This document shows positions 12,101 to 26,300 of a stretch of DNA of 64,000 nucleotides, in pieces. Every line of letters starts with the position of its first letter. Position 1 is the stretch's first letter. A model generated the notes under the pieces. That model was not told where the DNA came from. It worked only from the letters and a program-made list of their open reading frames with translations, and did not search any database. The stretch is from the NCBI GenBank assembly GCA_035236585.1, contig CP141139.1:18864990-18928989 (forward strand). The letters run 5' to 3'. The stretch comes from Warburgia ugandensis (lineage: Eukaryota > Streptophyta > Magnoliopsida > Canellales > Canellaceae). Position numbers and translations under genes: made by a program.

Positions 12101-15100
12101 CTACTATACTGAATGTTAGGTTTCCCTCTGGTCCAAAAGTTAGAACATTGACTTCATGCCAAATCAGTCTTTTTTTTTTTATTCATAGCAATTACCAATA
12201 AACTTGTGAAATTGGAATAGAGGGACTTCTTTGGCCTAGCTGTAGCTAGAAGCTTTTCTATTTCTTCTTATAAAACCAATGAACTAATTGAAACTAGAGT
12301 AGGTAGCTTTAGAAAAATGTCTCTACTGCAAGCTTCATCAAAACTGAGTTGCACAGGAGAAGGTTCCTGAGAAAAAATCTAATACTTTATGTTTTCTACA
12401 AGTTGTGTACTTTTTCCCTTGTCCTACATAGAGAAGTTGGCTGTTATAGGAAATCAGGATTAGTTCTTAAGGTTGACTTGCTCACCTAAGAACTGCACAA
12501 ATGTTGTTGGCTCCTATTATTGGCCTCTAAGGCAAGGCTGCACAACGTAATCTACCGACACGAGTGTCCTTAATTCTAAAGATCAATGGTGGATCAGAAG
12601 AGAACAAAAACAATTAAGCAATGAATGATCTAGATCATCATCAAAACCTCTTGAATCAACATGTTTTGGACGTCTTGAGTCCTCAATGAATGAACATCTT
12701 GGATCAACAATAAGGGGCATCTAGGATTCATAATGGATGGATGTCTTAGATTAAAAGACTATGGACATCTTGGATTCTCACACATGGACATTTCAGATTA
12801 GTCAATGGGAGACGTCCCATGGTCAACTCACAACATTCCAAATTCCACAAGGTCAAAATGTTTCCAAGAAGCCTTCCTTGGTCAAGGTGTGTTGACGAGT
12901 CAAGATTCCAAATCAGCCAAGATTAAGGAAAGCTCTTGTAATGGAAGTGTGTATATAAATTGCTTGAATGGGTTTAGGCAACTACCCAATGTTTAGAAAG
13001 TATTATTTGGGAAACCCCCTAGTATAGGAAACTCTTGTTGGAAAAGTACCTATGCTTTAGAAGTTATTGCTTAGTCTAGGAAACTTTTATATTTAGAAAG
13101 TTGCTTATAGTCTTGTAAATTGCTTATTTGAGAGGGTTATTCCCATCCCTTGTAGCATGAATCAAAGCATAGTAAATTGGATTTTTTGTTTTATTGAAGA
13201 AGTGTGAGTGATCTCAGCTTTCTTTTGTTTTCTGTATCTCTTAGAAGGATCTTAGACTGTTGGGCCCCTAGTTCTGCATTCTTAAGGTAGTGATTCTTCT
13301 GTATACTTAAAGTGGTGATCTAATTTTGTCCGTTGTGTCTATATCTTTGTAATAGTGATATTTCTATATTTGTAGAGTGGTGAGCTATTTCTATACTTTA
13401 GCCCTTTATCTCTATGGTGGTTGTTCTTCTATATCCATATAGTGGTGAGCTATTTTAATTTATCCTCTTACATTTTATTCTATCATGTTATTTGCTATCA
13501 ATTTGGTATCAAAGCTTAAGGTTGTGATTGCGGTTCGTGCATGACGCGTGGTTACTTTTGACAAAGTGCTTGTGATTTGGAGATGACCGACCCAAGGAGA
13601 CAAATTAAATGACTTTAAGAACATCTAAAGCAATATGGCAGTTAGGTGATGGAGGAGGTGAGAAATCAGAATTGAATCCTCTAACATTGGACGATTTTCT
13701 TTCTTTTTCTGCAAGAAGCCGAGGCTCGGATAGGACATCATCGTCAAAAAACACTCTTAGAAGACATCATGATTTTCACTTTTTAGGAGTAAAAGTGAAT
13801 GTTCCAGTGTTTGAAGGAAAAATGTAACCTAATAAATTCCTAGACTGGCTTCATACTGTTGAATGTGCTTTTGAATACAAGGAGTTCCCGAATGATGCTG
13901 AAGTAAATTAGTTTCTCTTAAACTTGGAAAAGTATACTTCTTTATGGTGGGAAAATTTAAAGGAACAAAGAACATGTGAGAAACAAGATTGAAAGTCGGG
14001 AAAAGATGAAAGAAGAGTTGAAAGAAGATTTTTTACTTGAAAACTATAGAATGGATAAGTTTTTGAAAATCCAAAATCTAAAGTAAAAGAACATGTGTTG
14101 AAGAATATACTATTGGATTTGAACACGTTATATTAAAGAGTGATGTAGTGGAGCTTGAAAAGCAAATCATAGCACATTTCGTGGGTGGTTTAAAGAAAGA
14201 AAGTGGAGATACTATACATCTACAATAGTACTGGTCTTTCAATGATATTGAGAAACTTGTTTAATTGTGGAAAAACAACAAAAAGAAGTTTCAAAAGAGG
14301 CATTTTTTTCAGATCTTTTAGAAAAGAATTTCTTCCAATTGCGGAGTGTTTCTGAAGAAACACCTAGTACAAGATTTTGGCAAACTCAATCCAAAGGTGA
14401 TGACAACAAGCAATCCGGTCCCTTAAGTTTGAGTTCGAGGAGATGCTTCAAATGTCAAGTCTTGTAGACATCCTTTGAATGTCCAAATGGCAAAGTGGTT
14501 ACACTAGTAGAGGAAGAATCAGAATTTGAAGATGAAGAAGAATCTTAATCATATTATGACAAGGAAGAAGATGACTTCCATGCTGATGAAGGTGAGATGT
14601 TGGTGGTGCGAAGAAGCTTAAGTGCTATCGATTAAGATTGTGTTAAAACTAATTTTCAGAGCGCACTTTAAGTACAACAGTAAAAGTTGTCATCATGTGA
14701 CCTTGAGGTTACAGGTTCAAGGCGTGGAATCAGTCTCTTGCAAAATGCAAGGTAAGGCTGCCTACTATAGGCTCTTGTGGTCTGCCCCTTCTCCAGACCC
14801 CGCATAGGGAGGAGCTTCGTGCACCAGGGCTGCCCTTTTTACTTTAAGTACAACAAAAATCCTTTGAACAGCCAGTTTTTGTGTAAAGGAAAGATAATTT
14901 TAATACTGTATGGTCAATCTGTTACCTTCGATGTGAAAAATTGCTTTCTTCTTGAAGTTATTCTTCCTATGATTTCATAAGGGAGAACTGAATAAGTCGA
15001 ACTAGGGAAGAGGCATTCCAAAATTGTTCCAAGACTATATGGGTTAAAACTAATTTTCAGAGCACAATTTGCTAAAGTTAGCAAGTTTTTGGAGTTGACT

Positions 15101-18100
15101 TCAAGAGGTATTGGTGTTGCTACTAAAGTAAATTAGAGAGAGATGTGATTTTATTGAAATGGAGATCTTCCTACATTTTGTTGCTGACTTACAGAGGTAC
15201 TTTTAAAAGTATAGATTATGTAGGTAACATAATTAGCTATGCGTTACTTGTCTACTCTTCCTTCACTACTCTACTTTCGAGGACTTATCTCTACAACCTA
15301 AGCCACTACATTCATTGGGATAGGATGTATAGACATTTTACCTAAAAAGATATGATGTTTGCATGAAGACCATGTAAGTGCTGATTAACTTGCATGGACT
15401 GGGTGACATTTTCTGGTTCCTAGAATCAAATGATGATTCACTTCAGTGTCAACAATTCTGATTGGGAGAGATTGGATTGGTAGGCTGATTATGGAATTCA
15501 GTTGTTGGTATAAGGAAGACTCACTGAATTTATATGTAGCTTGGTACCTAAGTACAAAGGTAGAGTTTATGTTGCATTGCCTTACATTCAAGTGTTGGAA
15601 ATTGATATAATACCAATCTCTTCCTTTCCTATGAAGTTATAAACAATCCAAATATGTTTGGAAGTTTGTGATAGATGTTTAGTCATCAAGTTTGCTAGAC
15701 AATAAGCACCAGAAAGGTGGACAGGCGGATGTCTGAGGAGGAAAATAGAATAGTTGTTTGGATTGCAATATGTTACATGTTGGTTCTTGGATTGCTCTTT
15801 AAACCAAGTTACAGTGGAAATAAAGATGATACGTGTAGTAGCTGATAAAAAATATCCTAAGATGTGCCGTAATCAAACTGAACCTACACTAGTGGACATC
15901 CTGGCATTATTATCTTGCATATTATCTGTTTTGCTCCATCAGACGGTTGTGCTTGAGTTAATAAAATTGCTTGTTGGATGAGCACATAGTCAGGAGTTGC
16001 AAGAGTGACTGACCTTGTAATGTGTTTGATCTTGAACATTTTCTTTCTTCTCCTTGAAGAACATAACTATCACAAGTAAAATGATTGCCTGGTGCTGGAC
16101 TGAGAAGCAAGCAAATCATATCTGGGAATGGGGAAACAAGGAAGAAAGATCAATTATTTTCAGGCTTTGAACTTCTTCAAAGCCCAAAACAAAATCACGA
16201 ACATGTATAAAGCAATATGGATGGCAAAATATGGTGCTCAGTCAAGGAGAAAAAATTAACACATAGAACTGTCTTTCAAGCCCAAATGCCCTTTTCATAG
16301 ACCATGTACCTGCTGTTTTATGACCCAAAGCCTTGCACAAAGTAAGGATCCTATTCCAAGTTGATATCCAGCTAGTCTTAAAAAATTTCCTTTTAGTTAT
16401 AATTGAAGAACATGATTTCTATCTAGCCTAAAGCAAACATGTCAATATGTTGAACTGAAATTAAAATCCTTCTGGAAATTCATTTGAAAAAGTGAAAACT
16501 AGTGTAATTTCTGTCCTCAGTTATCATCATTGTATATCTAATTGAGGTGGTATTCTGCTGCACAAATTCTGTTTTGTTGGATAAATTCATATTTGGAGAA
16601 TTCAACTCTACAAGATTGTCTTCAGGTCTCAAATGAAGATATTCTTGAGACCTCTTCAAGTGAATGGAGTACGTGGAGTAGAGCTTCATGTAACAGGGCA
16701 GCCTAGGGAAGGGGTGGACCACAAGAGTCTATAGTACGCAGCCTTACCTTGCATTTGGCAAAAGGCTGTTTCCACACCTGGCACCCGTGGCCTCAAGGTC
16801 ACATGATGGAGTAGAGCTTCATGTCATTTGTGAAAACCTCCTGTTTGACACTTTAGAGCTATGAAACATCCATCTTTCAAGACATGAGTGTCAATTGATG
16901 CTGAATTGCATGGGGCCAAATATTAGTTGCCGGAAACTCTCCTTGAAGAGGAGGAAACCACAACCACCTCCTTTGTTTATTATGTGCCCTGTCAAACAAT
17001 GAGGACTCTCCTACATATGACCTCCTTGTTAATCAGTTTTTGTAAAAGAAACCATCTAACTAGGTTTGTACTTTCTTAATCGAGCGGAGTGTCTCATTTA
17101 GCAAAGAAATGGCCTCATTTTATTGAATAAATCTTGCTAACTTTATGCTTAATTATAGATTATTGAAGGAGGATCTTGCTTCCTTAGAGTTTTCACACAT
17201 ATCCTAGTTTTATCTTTGTGAGATGGCATTAGTAGCTATTGAAGTACTAGTTTGGACCTAGGAATTTGTATGTTTGATCTGGAGAGTACTATTTTTGTAA
17301 CTATAGCAAGATGTAGCCTAGAAGCAAACTCCAAGTTGGATGACCAGCATCAAAGCCAGTACATAAGGCATTGAAGATCAATTATGGATGATGCTTAACA
17401 TACATGAATGAGGAGGTTTAAAATCTTAACCTAGCACATTTAGTAGTGAAAATCATCTCCTCAACATGATGACAGATATAAGGACAAGGTATTGGATGAG
17501 GGTGTTGATGACTTCATCCTTGTGATCATAGCAACTCCGCATGGATAGACCTTAATCTCTATGAGGGGATAAAGTTACATAGAGAAACAGTCTCAAAATT
17601 ACCATCCTAGAGTTCACTAGAATTGTACGAGAGAGGAATGTTGTCAAGGTGCCTAGAACAGAAAATCTTTTTGATTTTGAAGAGGTGTTGGAGAACAAGA
17701 AAGTCAAGCTTAAGTGAAGAGCTTGTGACATGGTGGGACTAAACAATTGAGAGACTAAACAATGAAATCAAGAATTCAATTCACCTTACTTCTATTAGTT
17801 CAACTATTTCATGGAGATCTGTTACAAGGAAAAGAGACATTTGATTATATTTTCTAGATCATCATATTTTTGGGATCTGAAGAAAAAGAAAAATTATGAT
17901 TCCAGATCATTATACTTTTTGAGATCTGAAGAAAAAGAGAGATTTGATTTTCATATTTTTCAGTTTTATAAAGGCGTTCATAAATTGAAGACTAAAGTAT
18001 TGGCCTTGGTTTGATAGTGCAGATCAGTAAAGGAAAAATATTGAGTCTGGCATGGTTGAATCATAAAGATAGAGCTGCTAAGATCCTTTACATTTGGGAT

Positions 18101-20326
18101 GTGTCAACTATCTTCAAGAAGTGCTATGTGCAGCGTGCCTCGGAGGTAGGTTCAAAGAATTCAGTTTCTAAATATTAAATATTTTTCAGCACTCTACAAC
18201 TTCGCATAGGTCATATATTGATTACTAGGAATAGGTTGAATGAAGACAAACACCAATAAATAACTTGTGCATCTTGTCTATAAACTTGCACTAAATATTT
18301 CAACATGCGAAAGTTGCATTTCAACACAACGCAATATATATAGTAAATGTGTTCAAAGTTTTTATTTTTTTAAACAAAAGCACTTGTAAAAAGAAAACAC
18401 AAGTACACATTGTAAAAAGAGTTTTGGCATTGGACACATGGGGAGTGGTTACACTAAGCCACAATCAAGTGGGCTAGTAATGAAGTGTCTCAATGTGGAG
18501 AGCTGGGGATCTCTTTTGATTGTAAGGGAACTAATGATGAGAAACAACTTATGGAAAAAGATCCCAACTTTGTGGTTACAATAGCGAGATTGATAATAAT
18601 GAGAACGGTCAAAACAATGGTGATTATCATATTTTATGACTACTGTTGCAGTCCTAGTTTTTTTGGTCTTATTATATGTCTATGTTTGTCTCTTTCGTTA
18701 AGAGTATCTTGGTCATTGTACATTAGTCTATCTTATAACATATAGATATTGTGTTTAGAAATCTAACTTGGGATTTCCCCTTTTCTTCCTCCATCTTTCT
18801 CCATTCTCCATTCTTTCTTTCTCACTAATGAATTTTGATTCCTTACTTGTCTTCTCTTCCTTTCACTGGTTTTATTCCTTTTTTGTAAGAAGGCACTAGC
18901 TTCATCTCTTTCAATTTCCATTGGAAATAGATGGAGTAAAATAATATTGAAAATGTGTTCTCAAGTAGGATGATGACTAAGAAGGACATTGTTCTATTTG
19001 TGTATTAGTGCATTATACAGTGTTAATATATAGGATCTATCATGCTAAAATGCCTCCTCTCGATGTTTTATGATGGTGAATTTGATTGTTGCAAGTGGAG
19101 AAAGCCTAATTACTCTTGATAAAGTGCTACCAATGTAATGAAAAAAGAAAAGAAAAAAGAAAGGAGGAAATGAATTTGGTTTGTAGGTTATATAGATATT
19201 TTAACTAGAGAATGGGAGCCTTAGGCGCAATAGTTGAGTTGCTGCCATGTGACCTAGAGGTCACATGTTCGAGGCATGGAAACAGCATCTTGCAAAATGT
19301 AAGGTAAGGTTGCATACTATAGGCCCTTTGTGGTCTGCCCCTTCCTCTGACCCCACATGTGTGAGAGCTTCGTGCACCGGGCTGCCCTTATAAATATTTT
19401 GATCAGGATGAAGAGCCTAGCACAATATAATTTTTTTGTTGTTAACATGGTGGTAGTTGGATGGAGCACACAGCCTTGGATTGGCTTTCTCTACACCTGA
19501 CTTTTCTTCCTCCATATTTTTTATTGGCTTGATTTTTTCAAGGCAATGGATTTACTTCTCTGGTTACCTAATAAATTCTTGATTTTTTATAACCTTTATT
19601 AGCTGGATGGATATTTTGAGCATAATATCCCAATCTAGGTTTTTTATTTGTTAAAAAATTTGTTGATAAATTTCTTATTGTCCATTTAAAGGAGACAAAT
19701 GGGGATCTTGCAATTGTAAAATGGGTTTCAACTTTTAGCACCAATAGGTAACAAGACGAGGGAGATTAGACTTAGATGGTTTGGACATATCCAAAGGAGA
19801 CCGAAAATGGCACCGGTTAGAAGGAGTGAGACAATACAAGTAGAAGGTTCTAATAGGGCAAGGGGAAGGCCCAAAAGAACGTGGATAGAAGTGGTGAGAA
19901 AAGATTTAAAAACTTTGAGACTAAATGAAGTCATGATACTTAATAGAGAGGAATGGAGGAATAAGATTCATTTGGCCGACCCCTAATTGGGATAAGGTCT
20001 TGATGATGATGATGATGATGATTATCTACATCATGATGCCCAAGATGGATGGTTTTCATTATTGAAGAAAGACTACCCTATTTAAACTCTCAATCACCTC
20101 TATTTTGCTATTCTAATTGTTCATTTTGAAGGGGACAAATCAAAGCCATATAATTTACAAATGAGTCCTAACTTTTCACTACAAGTTATCAATAATATGG
20201 TCTACAAGATGAACAATGTGGATCACTGGAACAACATGGACTTTGCTTGTACTCTTTACTTTGTTTTTCTACAATCCATCATATAGTAGTGGGAAGAGGT
20301 GCCAACATGGTGGAGAATAACGTCAT

Positions 20327-20362
<36 letters not shown>

Positions 20363-23300
20363 GTCATGGAGATTGGTGGAAGGGGACCCACAGGGTTGGA
20401 GAGAGGATAGAAAGAGGGTAGGACCCATTATGCACAAGAGTTGAACTCGCACAATTGAGGGTGGTCCATGTCTAGGAGGGGAGAGAGAGAGGCATGAGAT
20501 GGTGGTCACAACCAAGGAGTTGGATTTCCTATAAGACGACCTATTTTGGTAGAGTTAAATAAGAGAAACATTAACTATTGTAATCTTTTTATGGAGTAAA
20601 TACTCTCATGCATTAAAAAGCTCCGGGGTACTAAATCCACACTAACAAGGAGTAGAAAGATCCGTGCAAAATGTGCCAACTAACTAAAATTGACTAGCTA
20701 AATTCATCTCGGAGTTGCTAGAGCCAGAGCTACTCCACCCTACTACCACCTTGTAAAAGTCATAAAGGATCTGGGTATACTTTGTGTAGCTACAAAACTA
20801 GTGGTAGTTTCCTTCCATCTTTCTTTCATTCCCAGTAAACATTTTTTGTTATTTCCAACTCAGATCAATAGTGAGTTACTACAGTCTTTTATCATGAAAG
20901 TCGTTTGTACGAACCTGGTAAACACTGTTGTGGAGATTTTATTCATGCCATTACTATTTACTCAAATCTAGTGTGTTTTTCACCATTGTTTTACTAGTAT
21001 AGTGTGCAGGTGATGTGTTTTTGCCAAATACTCAAGATAGTGCATATAAAGGTTTCTATATGAGTGATAATGGTTTTGATCAGTGCAGAACTAAGTTCTA
21101 ATGCTTGTTTACCACTAGTGAAGTAGGGAGCAGAAGTCAGTGTCAATTGGTTGTGTGGTTCAACCTTTCAAAATGTGGCTGGTTGCTCTGAAATTTGATT
21201 TTGTTATTGCAGTAGCTAGTATCTTTTTTTTTTGGGTGTTGTTGGTTCTATGGTTCAATCATTTGAGGTGTTGAGCAGTGAAGTGTTTTGAAAAATATTA
21301 TTGCGTTGTGTTGTTTTCTCTTAACTACACTACATTATGGCTTCTTTCTGTGATGGTAAAAGTCTAGTCCAAGAGTTTAGAGATATAGCTCCTCTACAAA
21401 TCACAATTGGTTTGCTCAATGGTTTCTCTCAATATGTTAAGCTGTCTCTTAGTGCTCAAAGCAAGTAAAAGATTCCGATCTAGGAGGGAAAAGGATAATA
21501 ACCTATGTATAAAGGCATGACCAATGGATTTGGGAGGAGTTACAACTTTAATACTCCCATCGGAAGAATTTTTCTCTCTTCTTTGAGTTCTATGAAGACT
21601 TTAGCAATGCTCAGTAAGGAGAAAATAGCCTTGAGGAATACTTTAGTTCTTATCCTGTAGTGTGGGAAGGGATTTAGATGTATCAACCTCTTTATATTGA
21701 TATAGAAGTTTGGCAAAGTCACAATGATGAGTTTCAAGTAGTTAACCTTAATTCTTCCTCTACTACAGCTACCTAAGGCGCTACTATTGACCGCAACCAT
21801 GTCATGCAATTAAGACTGTCCACAATGGCATGATGGGAGCTACAAGTGAATAATGCAACTCTGGGTCCTCACTATCTTGAAATTGAGTCTAAGACTCTCA
21901 AAAGCTATCTAGCATGAACATTGGAGAAAAGCTATTTATCAAGATGTAGTATTGCTCAAGAATGGCACTTGACGAGTAGTGCCTTACCAACCTAACTTGA
22001 ATTTAGTTGGGTTCCAAATGGGTTTTTAAGATTAATCTGCTTTCATAGTTCTGTTGAAAGATATAAAGCTTGCCTTGGAGCCAAAGGCTACAACCAACAA
22101 GAGTGCATTGACTACAACGTAGCACTTATAAGCGTTAGCCATTGTCAATACAGGGGACCGAAAAGATCAGAGAAAGAGGAGATGAAATCCTTTTCAATTT
22201 GTGAACAAACTTAATAGTTGATTGATATCTGTCTGAGATACAAATGTTTCAAAGTCTGCTGACTGCAACAACCTCAATCCCTCAACGATCGGCTAAGATG
22301 ATCTGAAAGGAATGGCTGCTGAAGCCAGGAATAGCAATATCAAGTTTTGAGCACTAGTTGGGTCAGATCTATCGTTCACATCGCCATGAGCATTCTTTGT
22401 GTTCGGAGAACCTTCTTTTTTCCATTTTCTACTCTCAGGAACCAATCTTGAAACCCTTGTTCGTTCCACCTCACCGCAACTGAAATTCAAGGTGTATTAC
22501 TTCAATCCAGAGATAGTTAGAGGGAAAAGGATGAAACCTTAATCTTTCAGGGTTTCTTCTCACGCAGTCTCCACTCCTCTCTTCCACCTTGGCTGGCAGT
22601 GTGATATCTTTAGCATATCTCCACCAGCGATCGGTGGGTTTCCTTCCACTCCACCAGCAGATCTAGTTGTGTTCAATCAACATCGCTCTAATACCACTTG
22701 TTGTAGTCAGATCTCCAAACCGTAGGAGATCTAACGGTCAAGATCATAGATCAGTAATAGGACACCCAACACACAAAGAGAGAGGGATTTGCATGGTTCG
22801 GCTATCATGCCTACATCCACGGGAGAGGAGGAATATATTATTTGATTAGATTAATAGTGATGAGGAGGAGGAGAAGGCTCAAAGCCTCCCTCAACTGTAA
22901 TAACTAATTCTCTCTGTCTCTCTGTCTCTCTGTCTCTCTTTCTCCATAATTTTAGTTATACCATTAATTATTAAAACAGTACAATGTTTTAGAGATAGTA
23001 TGTCCATGAACTAAATGTAGAAAATAGTTTGCAAGTCTATAGATAAGTTCTTGATAAAATGCAACAGCTTGAAACAAAGGTTAACTACATGTCATGACTC
23101 ATTTTTTTGCAACTAGATCTACTAAACTAATAGTGTATATATCATAAAGTCTTCCCCAAGCACATGAGTTGTTAGGTATCAATCTAGCTGTTTTCCTAAG
23201 AATGGCCCGGCCATAAGCATGCCAAAGTAGCGATACCAGATTTCAACTAAAGTGAAGGCTTGCTGAGGGTTCTAGGATTACCTACAAAACAAGAAAAATC

Positions 23301-26300
23301 TCAATTTTCAGGAGAAAACTATAGATGTATATCCTTCATATAGGATTTGGTCTCTCTAAAAACTAAGCCTACTAGGTGCTTGAGCTGTAAATTACCTTCT
23401 CTTCTAAGAAATTGTACTTTCTATTTTGTAAAAACTTGATGATTAAGACTTAGAATTAAACAAAAAATGAAAACGAAGGGAAATAAACTCAAAAGCTCTA
23501 GAACTTGTAGAAACCTGCCTTCTTGGATTGTGCGCTAAGAATTCATCCTCAAATTTGCCAGGTTCATCTCTAATCTTTGGATCAAATATCCATCACTGTC
23601 CTTGTTGCTTCCTTTTGTAAAAATGTTGCTAAGAACTTCAATCCAATCAAAATTTTCCTTCCAAACAAATTTGATGCCAAACATCACACTAATTGAAATA
23701 TCTCTCTTCTAAAATATGAAATCTCATTCATAGAAACTTTTGAACATCTTTATGGAAGTATTCATCAATTTGCATATATCTCCTTCTAACCCGTATTTTT
23801 TCTATTATACTTTGTTTTCAAAGTTAAATGGACAGTAGTCTCACATCGTCTATAAAGCCTTTCTCCTTTTACCTTTTTGTGTGAAAAATAAACTTTTTAT
23901 GAGTGCGCTTGCCCTAGTTGGAGTGATGTATGCATGTGATGCACCTAGCACGAGTGATCCATGTGCGTAAGCCCATTGGTACAGAGACGGTCCAATGCTA
24001 CAAGGCTTAACTTTCTCTAGTGGGCCTAACAGTGTGAAGGGAACATGCTAGGGTGGCTTTAAGAAGCTTGAGGGACAAGTTAGTTGTCTTGTCCAAATGT
24101 TACAACCTCAAATTTTGAATTAATTTTTTGCGTAATTATAATATATTTTAATTGAAATAAAATTGGAAATTGAATTCCAAGGAAGTGACACCTATGAAAA
24201 CTTAAAATTTGGATTTGAAGTTATCAAAAATGGAAAGTATGCATCTTGATGATTTCAAGGACTAATTTTTCATGAAACGGAAAACGGGGTGAAATTTTTT
24301 CAAATTTTTACTAATTTAGGGGGGTCCAAATTGATAACAGCTCCCCACCTTGCTTGTTTCTAATGCTGCAGACGTCCCGCGACACATGGAATTGGGCTCG
24401 ACACATGTTGGGCCAGTCTGCCATGCATCATTTGGCTTCCCCACACCAAGCAACTACCCAAAATATGAAAAGACGGCCGATGCTGAAGAAGCAAGACTCT
24501 CATATATAAGGAGATGCTCCCTAAGTCATTCCTAGCACCCTCTACTCTCTCTCCCCAAAGCTCTAGTTTTTAGCTTTGTAGAGTTGTCCAGTTAAGACAT
24601 TATCTATTCTCTCTTTCTGTTTAGAGTTTGTCATTGAGTGCACTATATTCTCTTCTCTACTTTGGTTTGTTCTAGAGTTTGCACATTTTGGCATGCACTT
24701 CAAGAGTTGCTCTACTTGTGAAGATCTCTGGTTCTATAGTTCAAGTTAGAAAGACGAGAATCGAAAGTATCTCTTTCTAGTACTCTTCTTCTAGAGTTTT
24801 TGAACTTCTGAAGTTCTTGCATTTTAGTTTCTTTTGCAACTTCAGATTCTTGATGCATTTGGATCTTGTTTCTGAAGCAAATTGAGTCTTTTATATTATT
24901 TCTCTTTGAGGAGTTACTTGTGATATGAAGAGAGAGTTTGAGCATTTTATTTAACGCATTCATCGTGGAGACAAAAGTAAAGATCGATTCTGATTGTGCA
25001 AATCAGTTGAGGTACAAATTAAGTTTGGCTTGGTTGAATCCCGGAGATAGACCTGCCATATCCCTTGTACAAATTTGAAAGGATTCATCTCTCTCCAAGG
25101 AGCTGCTATAAGCATGCCTCTAATCTAAGATTCATTGAATTCTGTTTTGCGCTAGATCTCTAACACTTACCTCTGTCAGAAACATACTCCATAATTGTAT
25201 CTATAACAACTAACCTGTCTAATAGTGAACGTTTACAGATAGAAAAGGATTGGTCATGCTGCCCACATTTTGAAAAGGCAAAAACTGTGCATTCATTCAT
25301 CTTGACAACATGTAAATTGAGTAGTAACGTCCCAATATTTGGATAAGCATGAATTTGACTCTCTTCCCAATGTGATCAGCCTTCAAAAAATTTGATGGTT
25401 TTATGTCTCAAATGTTGGAAACTTTTGACATCTTTAGAAAGTGTATCATCTATTGGAAGTGTAGGCCCTTCCTCAATTATTTCGATGTCACTTGAGCATC
25501 TTCTCAACTTAGTCATCAAAGATAGGTTAAACTTCATTGTCTCGATTCTTATCATTGTTGCTGAAAATTTTGGCATCAAAGACTCTACATTTCAAACAGT
25601 CATTGTCATCTAGATACTCATCAAGAATAGGGCCATCGTTATAGTCTTGATAACCCATGTAGTCCATATATAATATAGGAGTAATGTTGAATATGTTAGA
25701 GACATCTCCATCCAAATTACCAACAGAAGATTCATTTTTTATGTAGATGAAATATCAAAGAGGTTACAAGTGTCTTGACACTTACCTTGACCCACATCTG
25801 CCATAGGATTTAGAAATTGACCAATTGTTCGTTCAAAGTTGTTGAATTTGATATTTTCTTGGTGTTCTTCAATAATAGCAAGTTGTGCAGAAAAATTTCT
25901 AGTTGCACAGCCATTTTAACTGATAGCTCATTGAATTCTCCTACACTTAAGTGAAACTGATAAGATCTACCTGTCCTAGTCAACTTGGTGCTAAGCTTTG
26001 ATACTAAACTGATGTGAGATGAGTTAAAAGGTTCTTCCATTTGGATTTCATGGCAACTTGGGAACTACTCAAAATGAAGTGGAAGCAAAAGATTTAAATT
26101 GGAAAACTATTTTTCAGAACTAGAAAATTCAGTTGCAGTATAACTGAACTGAAATTCATTGGAATTTAGAAAAACCAATACAGAGATTTCGCTGTAACTT
26201 TTAAACAACAACTTGAATCAAGAATCTTTCTGAAACCAAAATTAGATATGATTGAAATCTTGAAACCCACTACATTATAATGGATTTGGATCACTGGTTT

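Noticed and set aside
19214-19290. A functional tRNA gene
   Set aside because: The tRNA-like A and B boxes belong to the SINE head; no cloverleaf with intact acceptor stem is formed.
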